From: Rhea pennata | Taxonomy: Eukaryota > Chordata > Aves > Rheiformes > Rheidae | NCBI RefSeq assembly: GCF_028389875.1 | Contig: NC_084663.1 | Span: 20,164,666-20,228,665, forward strand | Direction: 5' to 3' | DNA length: 64,000 nt | Shown here: piece after piece, positions 52,416 to 64,000 of the stretch | Layout: every line of letters starts with the position of its first letter | Position numbering within the stretch: the first letter of the stretch is position 1 | Program-made: the position numbers and the translations under genes | The notes under the pieces: generated by a model | The model's database searches: none | The model's input: only the letters and a program-made list of their open reading frames with translations | Told to the model about the DNA's origin: nothing

Positions 52416-53990
52416 TTTAACCATATGGTTTAACATTGGGTAATATCTAATTATTAACAGCTACAAAAACTACTTTCCCTAAATATCTATCAGCACTATT
52501 GTCATATTTCTGCTTTTCTACTGTTACCACAATTTTCCCAAGCATCACTGATCAACTAATTTTAGTTCCCAAAACATACTCAAAATTTGAGCTTAACACA
52601 GTTATTGGGTCCTTCTTATTTCCAACTAACAAAGGAGGTTTACTGTGTACTAGGATAAAGCTTTTCTAGGTATTAGAGTATCTATGTTTCAGAATATCTA
52701 CAATTTGTATCAAGTTCTTCTAGAAAAAAATTACCTGCATTTTTGCAATACTTGAAATAAACAAACAAGTAAACAACCTCAATAGAGTAAAAGCATTAGC
52801 CAGATTTAGTTTTTTGGTGTCAAAAATATTTGTTTGATAATTTTTCGGTAATATGTGCATTTTGTCCTAAATCTTTTAGCTCAGGAAAAATTCAGATCCT
52901 GAAAATATTCATTTCTTACCGCTGAGGAGAGCTATTTAACTAAGGTTGCACTTGTTAAATAAAAATTAATTGTGTTTGTAAAATGTATATAGGCAGTTTA
53001 TAAGTTGACTGTGTTTTCGCAATAAGCTGGTGTTAATGTGAAAAGTTTTCTGCATGAAAACTTATGTTTAATAATACATATTATTATAATATTATAATAT
53101 ATATAATTCTCCTAAGTTTTTGTAGCATATTTGTAGTAAATGATCAGCTCACCCATCAGGATGAAGAACTCAAATCCCTTAAAGATTATTGTGCTAATTT
53201 AGTGCTATCATTTGATTAATACTCAGTGCCTCTGCTCTTCCAAAATGAGGAGAAAGACAAAACCATTTTTCCTCCTTTTACTATATTGACATAGAGTTTT
53301 GGAATTAAACTTAACAACTTATCATATTCTAGTGTCTGATTAGAGTTGTAGCAGCATAAAATGAACTTACATACAATGTTTAAACCCTCATATTTCAAAC
53401 TGCAGATAATAAGTATGTAGATTATGATCAGTTGGCATCTATTTTTACAAAACATGTTTTACATTGTGACTCACCCATGCGGAACAGGAAAACAGATTAG
53501 ACAGAAACAAGATGTATGAGTAGATGAGAGGCTGAGACAAATAATTGTACTGATAGGGAACTTTCCAATACTATTAAGTTTACAACACTTGGAATTTTTT
53601 ATTATTGTACCCATTTTGGCAAGGCTTCCTAATGCCCACATGGAGGGATGGGGTAACAAGAGCCCCAATTTGGATGTACAGAGGATGTGGAGGGGACATA
53701 GAAAATATGCATTTAAGTACCTTGTCTAAATCAAGTTTAGAGTGGGGCCTTAAATCTGAGTCTTCTGTATTCCACTGGTCTGCTCTAACTGCAGCACTGT
53801 TGATGATTTCGCTGCCTTAAAAATAAGTTAAAAAAAAAAATATCAAAGTAATATCTTTGATCCTCATGTAAATTGAAACCAAATTGAATAATCTCAAACT
53901 GTTTTACTTGACAAAATTCACTGAGCCACTGAGTTAGAAGTTAAATTCCAAATTTTTCAGTTGATTCAAAAAAGAAACTGTAATTTGGTT
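52416..53990. other. AT-rich noncoding DNA
   Basis: No supported gene was seen. An AT-palindromic stretch (TATTATTATAATATTATAAT type) lies around 53078-53104. Confidence 0.55.
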
Positions 53991-53991
53991 G

Positions 53992-54270
53992 CTGAGGCAG
54001 AAGCGTGCCGAGTTGTGCTCGTTGCTCCGTCCCAGGCTTCCACGGCGTCCTTGGACAAGTCGCTGCAGCTCTGCTCCGCGCTCTTACCTCCTAGGCGGGG
54101 GTAACGATACCTCTGTTAACGCTTCGTGTTGCACCTAAGTCACCGCTACGCCTGCGGCAGGGCGAGAGGCAGGGTGAAGCAGCGAACCACCGCAGCGATG
54201 CGACGGGAACCCAGCCACAGGCAGCAGGGTAAGAGAACTGAACGCAGCCAGCACAAATACGGTCTCGCCT
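53992..54270. promoter_or_regulatory. Second small CpG-rich patch
   Basis: About 280 bp holding roughly 25 CpG dinucleotides by hand count, sharply bounded by AT-rich sequence on both sides. GGCAGCAGG|GTAAGAG at 54220-54235 is a plausible plus-strand splice donor. No long meaningful frame was seen. It may be an orphan promoter, a first noncoding exon, or a GC-rich inserted segment. Confidence 0.45.
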
Positions 54271-57200
54271 TACTATCCTTTAAGACATAAGGTTTCCCCC
54301 TGTTCTCCAAGATACAGTTTCTGCCAAGAGGAAATTCCTATTTTTACCAGAACTCATCAATGCCTTCATTAGCAGATCCAGGCAATGCATTATTTTTGTT
54401 GCATTCTAAATCTGGTTCCCCTCTTATTTTGATTTAAATTAGTCATTAAGTGGTCACCTATGTTTACAGCCATATAATCTCTGATTTCTTCCTGAGATTG
54501 TTCATTCTCATACATATGTCTGTATATATTTATACATATAAAACATATATGGTATCTCAATGACTGTCTATTAATATTTATCTAATATGACAATGTTAAT
54601 AAATTTAAAAAATTTAATTCATTTGATTCTTTTTGGGCTACATCATTTTCTGTTCAGATGGTCAGCCCATGCATGTGTGTATACAATGTAAAGCATACTT
54701 TCAAGAGAATTAGTAAGGTACTTTTGCAGTATAAATGTTTAATACCAGTAACATACAGGAGTTAACTCCTGTTAAAGCTAAACCTTACCAGTCCTGTGAC
54801 ATTGTTCAGGTCTGGATGTAGCCATGAGGTGGAGTGACAATATTCAGCTTTGTGACTTTGACTTTCTAAGTTTTTTTTTTCCTTTAGTTGGTAACTGTAC
54901 ACACATGGCTAACATTAAAGAAACAGTTAAACAGTATAGAAAACCTAACATGAACTTCAGACTGTCCCCAACACTAGTTTTAGAAAGACAGGTAATAAAA
55001 CAGACTCATGTACTTCATTAACTGTACCTAGATCTTGGACTGATTCAGTACATCACTGTCAACTTTAGTAACCTTGCAAATAAAAGACAGTGACAAACAA
55101 AGATCAATGAAAATACCGTAGGTTAAATATGAAACAAGACCAGTGTTTTCAAAGCCAAAACTTTTTGTTGCTGAGGTGTTAAAATTGTAATGGTTTATTT
55201 TTATGCAAGTAGCTTATATGAAGCATGGAAGATTTGATGGACACTTTGAGCTATTGCAATAATAAGGAAGCAACACGAGCAGGGTTTCTGTCACATAAGG
55301 GTCTAGAGGAAACATAATGCGACTACCCGCTGCTGCTACTGTCTTTGACCTTACTTATTTTTATTCTTATTTTAAACTGGGAGCTGTCTGTCCTCATTTT
55401 TTATGTAACCTCCTATTCCTTGCCTAGAAATTAGGGCTTTTTATTAAATAACGATGTCATGAGTTTTTAGTTTTGTTTGTGAAATCCAGCTTTATTTGGC
55501 TGATTTTTGTAGGTTATTTCTGGCTGACAGACATTAATCCCTGATGAATTAAGTAATTCAGTAACATTTCTTAACAATTCCCTCTTATTGTTTATTTTGA
55601 AGATTTTTTTAAATTTTATTTTATTGCAAAAGATTTTCTGGTAGTTAAAATGAATTATATTGGTTTCTTGATCTAGCTAGGATATCATGATCTTTAATAG
55701 ACTAGAGGTTTTTTTTTAACTTATTAATGATATGCATTGTATAAAAAATCACCATCACCACTACCCGCGGAAGAACACAAAGCACTATGAACTAACTAAT
55801 AAAAAGAATGCAACTTCATAAGTAAACAGGGTGAGCAAAAGAGCAGCATGCTTGCTTTTCTCACCTTTGGAACTATTAAATCTGATGATTTATTCTGACT
55901 ATATATTTTGATGTACGAATTATGGTAAAAAAAAATTCACGGAGAGAAAATTCTCTCTTCATTAGACAGACTTATTAAAAATAGCTAAGAAGTCATAAAC
56001 AAGCCATAGTCACCCCTCATGGGCCATCTTAACAGTTAGGACGTAAGAACACAGTGGTACAAGAGACCTTCTGGGCTATTAAGGGTAAACACTCGTTATT
56101 GAAAGAGATTGTGCAGCTCACTCGCTTGCAGAAAATAATCAAGCTAGCTTTTTTGTTGCTTTGCCCAGTTAAATTTTATTGCCCATTTGCCTCTAACCTA
56201 TTGCTTCAATGACTGTCAAATCAGTTGTCAAAACCTCTTCCTTCCTTTGCCCATGTGTTAATGCACTTCATGAATCATCGAGGGGAAACAGGGCTGCAGA
56301 GCAGTACTTGATGACTGTCCAAACCCCAGGACATCTACTTTCTTCTATGTAACATGTTGTGATTTTACCTGTTTTCATGCATGCTAAAATGTATTTGTTC
56401 ACTAACATGCCATCTAATTTTAATGAAAGAGAAACAGCTGAGGAATAATAATTTTGTGTAGTTAAAAACCAGGATCATTGGAAAAGAAAAAACTTGCACT
56501 AATTTAAGCTGTGCCAATTATTTGTTTTTAAAATGGTGTTTGTTTTACAAGATAAGGTGAGCTTATCCATCTTTATTTTCATTTTATCATTTTGAAAAGG
56601 CACATATAAATGTGCTAAAGAGAAGTTTAAGCAGCAGCACTTTAGGAACACCATCATAACCTTTGTTCTAATTCTGTTATTAAATAAGTCCTAAGAAAAG
56701 ATCAGACGTGACAGTCAGCAGAAAAATGTAGAAAAAAAAACCCTCTCCTGCTGGAATATAGTGGCATATGAAACAGAAGTAAGTAGAGGCTCAATAGTCT
56801 TGCGTCTCAACAAACTAGAGCTATAAAACTTTAATCATAAGATTTTGAGGAGCTGCCTATTCTGACCCAGATTCATTTATCAAACAAGTAAGATCTGAGA
56901 ATGTTTTAGAAGAATGAGAAAAGTCTCGGACAGATTCATTTAAGAGACACTCATGTCTTCTCTTGGATGAAAGCATTTACCTTTTTTCACAAAACACCCA
57001 AAGAATTTGTGTGTAATCTATTGCCTTCAGGAAATCAAACTGCTAAATTCTACAGAATACCAAAGAATATAAACATTTCATTACCTATTAAAGAATAAAT
57101 AAGACTGTGTAATTTATATAGATATACCTCAACAATTTTATGGCAATCAAAATATTAACAATAATAAAAAATACATCACACTCAAGACAAATACAGAATT

Positions 57201-58565
57201 TAAAGAGATCTTATTCTATACATTAGGGCTATTGAAAGATTTTGGTTTGACAAATGGGAAATGGGAATTCAGTACAAAAAGATATAAAAGAAAAACTAAG
57301 AGAAAAGGATTTCAAATAACCTAAAGAACAGATGTTGAGATCTTGTGTTTTCCTCCCAGACTGGCAGAGATAATGAAGGTTTCCCAGCAGTTTCTGTTGT
57401 ACAGGCAGTGAAAAAAAAGCTGAACAAAGTAGACAGATTAAAGTAAATTTACAGTCTCCTCCCAAATATAAAATTACATAAAGTTTTTAAAAAGCTTTTT
57501 GCTTTTAGCATTTTGACTTTATTCCGAAAGAGTAATTTGAACTTCAAAAACTTTCAGTAGCTTCAATTCACTACTTTTCCACCTCAGCAGGGAAGCTCTA
57601 GGGGAAATAAATCTTTTAAGAACTGATAAAATAGGTAAGTCATTATAACTGAATGATGTTACATAAAAACATACACAAGATAACTGAAAGCTGTTAAATA
57701 AAATGTGGATGGTAAATTTTACCTCCATTTGCATTTCACTTCTCTTTGTGGTAGAGACTCACAGAAAAGTGCTTTCCTTATACAGGTTATGATCTTTACC
57801 CAGATAATCACACTTATTAAGTTTAATTCCTCCGTGAGTGTTCCTGAAACAATCTTTCTTGTCAGCCTGCAGGACAGAGTGGCTGCCTCATCTCTCACCT
57901 TTACCTCCAAGCTTGAATTTTCTTGCCACTAATTACGACGTACTTGACTTGCACTATGCTACTAGCAGGAAGCAACTCCGTGATTTTACGTTTGTGTCAT
58001 TGTCACAAAATTAACACATAGCACTACATATCTGAAAAGAAACCAACAGCCAAGTAAAATTCCATGTAAAAAGCTACTTGCCTGTCACAAACAAGGAGGT
58101 ACTTAAAGTAAGAAAGTCAGAAACCATGCAGTTCCTATTCTATATGCTTTTCAAATAATAAAATATAAAACCAATAACAACAAAATCCAAAATTGCTCAC
58201 TTGCAGCAGGAAGCACTTCAGAGAAGGCTACTTTTAACAGTGTACAAATAGATAAGCAAAAAACACCGTTTATCGGCAACAAGTTAATGGAAGAATTTTA
58301 AAAAGCAAATATTCAAATACTTATTGCTCCCTCTAGTGTAAAAATATACAAAACACAATAAACAATCATCGCAATGATGGAGTTAAAACAACACATCAAC
58401 GATAGATTCCCCCCCTGCTCCTCCCCAAAAAGTCACCATGTACTCATGATTTTTTCTTGTAAAAACTGTACTATTTCTCACATTTTTAATATAAAAGATG
58501 ACAAGTTTTAACTTCAGTTTAACTTCTGATCTGGGACTCTCACACCAGAAGTGATTACCCAAGAA
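54271..58565. other. AT-rich noncoding DNA
   Basis: No supported gene was seen. It is probably intergenic sequence downstream of the minus-strand gene whose stop codon is at 62.0 kb. Short inverted repeats such as GAGAGAA/TTCTCTC near 55.95 kb are minor. Confidence 0.5.
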
Positions 58566-58649
58566 CTGGCTGATGAATATGCAAATCTACATCCCTGCAT
58601 TCATCCCTGGCTGATGAATATGCAAATCTACATCCCTGCATTCATCCCT
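58566..58649 (+). repeat. 41-bp tandem duplication carrying octamer motifs
   Basis: Two identical 41-bp units (58566-58606 and 58607-58647, plus CT) begin CTGGCTGATGAATATGCAAA. Each carries a perfect ATGCAAAT octamer (58579-58586 and 58620-58627), the consensus POU/Oct-factor site. The copies show no differences, so the duplication is recent or maintained. Confidence 0.95.
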
Positions 58650-60700
58650 CTAACTCTCCCTGAGAAAACCATGAGGTATGCATTTTTCTCTTCTTTTTTC
58701 TCTGCTAGAATACTGAATTCCTCTCTACTATTATCTTTGCAGTTATTAATGGTGTCATATGCTAACTTGGTCTAAAACACAAAGAAGCATATACTTTTAA
58801 GTGTATATTCACCTGACTATTGTACCAAGCTAGATACTAGATTTTGAAAATAAAAACTCTGGAGATCAAACTACATTTTCTAAATAGGTATGAAATCCCT
58901 CAAAAAACACAGAAGTTGCACTGAATAGTAACAAGTCTGAGAAAATGTTTTAATGTGAACACAATCTGTAGGGCCATGGGATCACACTTGACATTTTAGG
59001 AGTCTCGGAAAAGCTGTAACCATTGCTGCAGACAGCTTCTGAGAATTCCTAGGACAGTTTCCAGGCAATTTCAGCACATACAAAAGAAAAACAACATAGC
59101 CTTTCTTGCAAGTTCACATAAACAGAATATACACTGTGCATTACATAGGATGTTTAAGGAATGACTTTTAATCAATAGTAATACTTTCCCACTTGGAATT
59201 CTGTTATGTGCATGCAGGTACTTGTAAGATCAATAAAGCAAAGCTGCCCTCTTCAAGAACTGATGGAGCTGCTTCTGGAGATAAAATCCAGAAAGTAAAA
59301 CTTGAAGTCTCAGCAAAATTCAGACTAAAGCTTTCGCTCAAGGTGTGCTAAACAATTTTGTACAAAAATAACAAAAAATAACTGCTATTATTCGCAAAAG
59401 GGAACTCTTATTTTTCCCCCCTTCAAACATTCCTACTCCAGAACCAGCTGATGAAGCAACTTTGGAAATCTTCTGAAAAATCATTCTGCAACTGTATGTG
59501 CATATCCTCTTTATACTGTGATTTCATGCTTTACAGATACCAAAATTCTTATCATACAGGTACCAAATTAAAACCTCCCTGCTCCAAACTGTAATTAGTT
59601 TTCCCAAGATGTAAGACCCCCAAAAAACCATTTTCAATGCTTGCCAGAAAGAATCATCAGTTTCACACACACTAGTTTTGAGTATATTTGAGGCCCCACG
59701 TTTGAAATATGACCTAATGCTATTTTAGGAAAACTAAGCTATTTTATGAAGATTCTCTTAAAAGACAATTCCAACAGATCACAAATGCTTTTACTGTCTT
59801 ATTATTGCACAAATGAAGCACCATTCCTTTTAAAGATGGGCATGGTTATATGGTAGATCCTCCAAGCCACTCCACAGTGGTCTAACCAAGTCAAAACAGC
59901 CTAAGTTTGTCACCTGATGTAGCAATTTTCTACCACAGCAGAGCACTACAATCACAATCCTTATGAGCTACCCGCTATCATTACTACCACTAAAGCGATG
60001 TTTACTATCAAGACTAGCAAAACAATTTGCTCAATCATTTGTGAAATTTATCCAATCAAATTTATAGAATCCACATAATCTTTGCCATTATGAAAAACAA
60101 TTATCAGCAAGTGGTTTTGGCTAATACAGTAAGTGGAATACCAACCATGTAGAGGTCTGAGTAAGGATGACACTAAATGCCACAGCAAGAAAACAATCGG
60201 GTTCTTGAACTAGCAACTTTTTAACAACTCAGTCATGGAGGATGGGCACTACAGCAAAATTTCAGGGGCTAAATTCAGGACAAAATTAACAGTTGAGAAA
60301 GAAATTTTATTTCAAGCTTCTAAGGGGGTATTACAAACAATAGAGAATAAAAACATTAAAAACTATTTAAAAAGTAATTGTCCCTTTAAAATAAAGATTC
60401 AAGCAGGTTTAACAATGAAGTATGCTATTCAATGAAGTTTTAAAAAAAGATTTAAAAAGTATTGGTTTTGCTGTATTTGCTAATCTTTTATAAAAAAAGC
60501 TGGGCATAAATACTTCGTGCATTCATATGCATTATTTGGTGTTTCATATTATATAACTTGGTACAGTATTTAAGATATCACTGCAAAAGAGTTCAAACAC
60601 AGTGCATTTATAAATAATGGAGTCATTATAAATCACATTGCAAACATACCTTGCCATTTTCATTGTTACAAATTCAGTATTTCAGTGAATGTACGAATAA
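58650..60700. other. AT-rich noncoding DNA, possibly distal 3' UTR of the minus-strand gene
   Basis: No coding frame is supported. It is AT-rich, rich in ATTTA-like elements on both strands, and lies directly downstream of the minus-strand gene's likely 3' UTR. A further AATAAA on the minus strand (TTTATT at 60306-60311) would allow a longer transcript end. Confidence 0.4.
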
Positions 60701-60727
60701 AGTAGCTTCAACAATCAATATCTTGAC

Positions 60728-60733
60728 TTTATT
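60728..60733 (-). terminator. Candidate distal polyadenylation signal AATAAA
   Basis: The minus strand reads AGCAAAAATAAAGTCAAGAT. If used, cleavage would fall at about 60700-60715. It is one of several hexamers expected in such AT-rich DNA. Confidence 0.4.
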
Positions 60734-61076
60734 TTTGCTTTTAATATAAAAATGCAGTTCTGGAAACCCACCCTCCTCCTTCCCCCTGCCCAAACATAAT
60801 GCTTTACTTCTTAAAAATAAAAATAAAGTACTAATTCTATATACATCACATGTACCATACAAAAATGTATCCAAAGTTTCTATTGCTACCAAAGTGTTCT
60901 AAATTAAAAGTTACATAAATCCCCTCATTGGAAACAAAAGATTACAAGTTACAAAAAAAATCAAATTACACACAAACCATCAAGTTATTTTATACAATTT
61001 CCAATACATTTTTCTCCCAAAGCAAGTTGTCTTCTCATGTGCCTGTATAAAAATGCATATCAATATATTTGTCAAA

Positions 61077-61082
61077 TTTATT
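61077..61082 (-). terminator. Candidate proximal polyadenylation signal AATAAA
   Basis: The minus strand reads TGAAAAATAAATTTGACAAA. Cleavage would fall at about 61045-61065, giving a 3' UTR of about 0.94 kb. Use is not demonstrated. Confidence 0.35.
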
Positions 61083-61615
61083 TTTCATTATAAAGCAAAT
61101 TAATACATTTTCTACAATAAATAAAACACAGGGAGGCACCTATATCAACAAAATATAATCCATGGGAGATAAACGGGATATGGTATTGAAAGAAATAATG
61201 TGCTTGCAGGCTTTAAGCCAGGTTTGTTTAAAACAAAAACAATCATAAAAAGTTATTTTGGGCAACAATGGAGTGTTTTTGGTGATTTGCAAGTGATGTA
61301 CATAGCATAATTTTTCTCTTGATGTCTTTCCCACAAAGTACCCTCCAAAATAATGCAACTTCCTTTCTTAAAATACATATTTGTAACTGTAAATTTACAT
61401 CAACCTTAAATACGTGGTACTTTGTGCAAAGAGCAATGATTTACACAAACATTCAGAAGTCTTTTTCAGAAGCTACAGACCAAGGAAGAAATGATACAAG
61501 CAGCACCATATCGTATATGATTTAGGCAAACATATATTTGATGTCATTTTGATATTAGGCTTCAAATGCACTAAACACCTTAAGCTGGAAGATGGTGCTT
61601 AGATAACTAAAGGAA

Positions 61616-61640
61616 AAACAAACAAACAAACAAACAAAAA
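61616..61640 (+). repeat. (CAAA)n microsatellite
   Basis: AAAACAAACAAACAAACAAA followed by CAAAA. It lies inside the inferred 3' UTR and would be read as TTTG repeats in the mRNA. Confidence 0.95.
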
Positions 61641-61998
61641 AGAGCATGGAAACAAAAACCAACTCCCTCCCCAGCAAAATTATAAAAAGAATTAAAGAGC
61701 TACCTCTAAAATCAGAATAAGTTAAGTGTTGAATATACATTTATGTACAATTATGAACACTATGAACAAGACATTTTAACAGATTTAATGGAAAATCCTC
61801 CAAACTACAACACGATAATATCATTAATCAATATGGCAATGGTGATTTAGAAGAACTGCTTGACTATTTCAAGTTTGCAGAACTCAGCCACTGAATCAAC
61901 AATTAAAGGGTTGCATCTTCAATACATTCTTTAGACAAAGAGGTTCATTAGTAGAGTTCAAGTCTGTGTGTATTTTTCATGCCTTGGTAGAATCTTTG

Positions 61999-62182
61999 TT
62001 AGTCAATATCACTGAAGTCACTGACCGGCTCTCCATGTACTCTACTTAGATGATTCATAGCACGATCAAAAGCAATTCTTACTGCTTTACGAATGCTTGA
62101 GTTACGGCCTTCCATCATTTTTAATTTGTCTATGGTTTCATCTATCCCAAGGGGCACCATTTTGGATTTAGGAAGCCACTGC
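61999..62182 (-). CDS. Last coding exon of an unidentified minus-strand gene (partial)
   Basis: This exon starts at 62182 directly after a good acceptor (TATTTTGTTCTTTCTTGTAG, ending at 62183) and is 184 nt long. The first base completes a codon split by a phase-2 intron, then 60 codons lead to TAA at 62001-61999. The peptide starts QWLPKSKMVPLGIDETIDKL, continues with a charged helix-like block containing EGRNSSIRKAVRIAFDRAMN, and ends in an acidic tail HGEPVSDFSDID. The (S)DxSDxD tail resembles casein-kinase-2 acceptor contexts (inference). No membrane segment or zinc-binding pattern is visible. Codon third positions favour A/T as in the flanks, but the frame is clean and ends far from random composition. 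The other exons lie beyond the right edge. I do not recognise the family with enough certainty to name it. Confidence 0.9.
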
Positions 62183-63329
62183 CTACAAGAAAGAACAAAA
62201 TAATTATGTTAAATATAGATTAAAATGAAGGAGTTTGTCTGGTTTGTCCACTCTAAGGGCTGTCACATCACGTTTTTCATTTAGTGAGTCAAGAATTTGC
62301 AGTCTTAAATAAAGTGATAGAATTCCTAGTAAGTTAGTGCTTACTTGTCCTAAATCTATCTTTTAAAGTGTTATAGTATTAAGTAAGCTTCTTTTGTGAA
62401 ATGAAAACTACATTCAAATTCAACAAATAATACATTGTTTAATAGCAAATACCAACTAAAAAGAATTAGAATGAAATACTGCTAATTTATTTTGAGGACA
62501 ACAACAGATGCAGCTCAAGATTCAGTAGACACAGTATTACTTTTCTTCATTCTTTCACTTCCAGTATTACAAGGAATTTGCAGATGATGAATTTTTGCCT
62601 TACATTTCGAAGACATCTCAGTTTGGTCTTTATGTAGAAAAGTAATATGCTTTTACCCTGCAGTATGAAATTCCACTAACTCAATATTCAGAGTACTTTT
62701 CTGTTTTAAGTTCCAGGAATACTATTAACTGCTGAGGATAAAGGGGTGATAAAGAAAAAAGCTTTACACTCCATGTTTCTAGATAAAGGAAAAAAACATT
62801 TTAACCATTTAAATAAAAAAGTACCAAATATATTTTGTTCATTTCCATAAATCAGTATTTTAATTAATTTTCTTAAGTTTTCTGAAGTTACATATATTAA
62901 GAAAAATAAAGTCAATGAACTAATGAACACCCACTGAAATATGTTACTATAGTTGACAATTTCAGTCCTGCAAATGGCAGAAATTAGGCTTCTGTTTAGG
63001 GATTTCAGTTTGAGAGTGGATTTACAGCCTAACAAACTGTCAATCAGATATTAAAGTATGCAATATTAACTTTTTCATCTGATTTTTCCCCCCTCTCATT
63101 CAAGAGCAACAGGAAAGGCTTCTCTTGAAATACTATTTGTATTACAGCACTATGGACTACAATCTCAAAGTATGGAACATACAGATTGAGACCAAAAATA
63201 TTTAAAAAGACAACACAAGGATACAGATAGAGCAGTAAAGATTAATCATATCAGTGATCAGCATGATGGGCAAGCATCATCATTTTAATACAGATCATAA
63301 GAAAAGTTTTATTTCCTTTTCTTTTTTTC

Positions 63330-63333
<4 letters not shown>

Positions 63334-63367
<34 letters not shown>
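63334..63367 (+). repeat. Poly-A run, 34 nt
   Basis: Thirty-four uninterrupted A residues following a T-rich stretch (TTTCTTTTTTTCTCTT). On the transcribed minus strand this becomes a U34 run in the intron. A perfect hairpin abuts its right edge. Confidence 0.95.
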
Positions 63368-63369
<2 letters not shown>

Positions 63370-63390
63370 AGGACTTTCAGAAAGTCCTCC
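63368..63390. repeat. Perfect 10-bp hairpin abutting the A34 run
   Basis: GGAGGACTTT (63368-63377) and AAAGTCCTCC (63381-63390) are exact reverse complements around CAG. In the minus-strand intronic RNA the hairpin would be followed at once by 34 U, a layout like an intrinsic terminator, though eukaryotic Pol II is not known to use such signals generally. Confidence 0.9.
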
Positions 63391-64000
63391 AAATGCAAAG
63401 GACAGAGGGAAAACAAAAGATAGATTTGAAAGATCCATACATTATAGAAGTTGGCATCACAGACTGATGATGACATATATCCTGATGTTGATAAAAGTCA
63501 TAGACACAGGTTAAAGAGTATAAGATCAGCTCACATTTCACATGAAGGAAGCAAAAATGAGTTACAATGACGAGTGCTGAAATGGCTAAAATCATCAGGA
63601 CAAAAGAAATGTTCAAGAAAAAGGCAGCACATTAACCATTATATAGAAAAAAAAAGTCTGAGAAAATATTTAGCCTTTCCTGTTCATCCATGCAGGTTAC
63701 GTATATTTGAAAAACTTAGGATAATCCAGATGTGAAAACCAAGAGAGGTTAAAGGACTCCCAAAATCATCCAAGAGGTAGTCACAGCAATGTTTAACAAA
63801 GTTGCTAGAGAGATCTTGTGTTACACTTGTAGTACCAACACAACATGAGATGCAGAATACTGTATCTCTTTAAAAAAACAGATGTTCTCCACTGACAGAG
63901 GAAAGCAGCATCTCATAGAATTGTGCACAACTGAACAAATATGATCTTTGGAAAGACATGCCAAAGAAGCAATAAAGAAACGAACCAACAGAGAGAATCA

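Larger units (their letters stand above)
60705..61998 (-). other. 3' UTR of the minus-strand gene (left end approximate)
   Basis: It begins immediately after the TAA at 62001-61999 and runs leftwards through AT-rich noncoding sequence. No intron signals or competing frames were seen. Minus-strand AATAAA hexamers at 61082-61077 and 60733-60728 give two candidate ends. It includes a (TTTG)n stretch on the transcribed strand (CAAA repeats, 61616-61640). The extent is inferred from the signals and not from transcripts. Confidence 0.6.
62183..64000 (-). other. Last intron of the minus-strand gene (partial)
   Basis: Sequence upstream of the acceptor, running off the window's right edge. No further exon with both splice sites and an open frame was seen, and the 5' donor lies outside. 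The open frame at 62706-63035 (minus) has no splice support. It contains the A34 run and hairpin listed below. Confidence 0.7.

Noticed and set aside
58566..58649. CRISPR-like direct repeats
   Set aside because: Only two head-to-tail units without spacers, in a vertebrate sequence; it is a simple tandem duplication.
62706..63035. 109-codon minus-strand frame upstream of the last exon
   Set aside because: Lies in the last intron, lacks an acceptor/donor pair and has AT-driven composition.

Overview
The window looks like avian nuclear DNA. It is AT-rich, almost free of coding sequence and low in interspersed repeats. Its clearest mobile elements are 5'-truncated CR1 LINEs with the bird-type 3' end (ATTCTATG-like terminal repeats and a 'GTTGGAAGGGACCTCTGGAGATCATCTAGTCC'-type tail, given here only as a description of the class). 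A crocodilian or turtle source is less likely but cannot be excluded from one window.

Layout. From 1 to about 58 kb there is no gene I can prove. This is a long intergenic or intronic stretch with simple repeats, homopolymer A/T runs, several CR1 pieces (about 8.2, 26.5, 34.8 and 48.9-50.5 kb), faint older repeat footprints, and two isolated CpG-rich patches (37.44-37.90 and 53.99-54.27 kb). One short minus-strand segment near 3.2 kb has a good splice acceptor and an open frame, and may be a small exon. Between 47.5 and 48.7 kb a 127-bp unit is present twice in direct orientation.

At the right edge a protein-coding gene runs on the minus strand. Its last coding exon is 62182-61999 (60 codons plus stop, after a clear splice acceptor). 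It is followed by an AT-rich 3' UTR running leftwards to roughly 61.06 or 60.7 kb. The rest of the gene lies to the right of the window, and 62183-64000 is its last intron. I could not name the protein from this C-terminus.

I found no operon-like cluster, CRISPR array, tRNA, rRNA or intact mobile element. I see no direct evidence for a new biological system. The most useful leads are the unidentified C-terminal exon, the candidate 3.2-kb exon, the orphan CpG islands, the 127-bp duplicated unit, the octamer-bearing 41-bp tandem duplication, and a perfect hairpin next to a 34-A run in the last intron.
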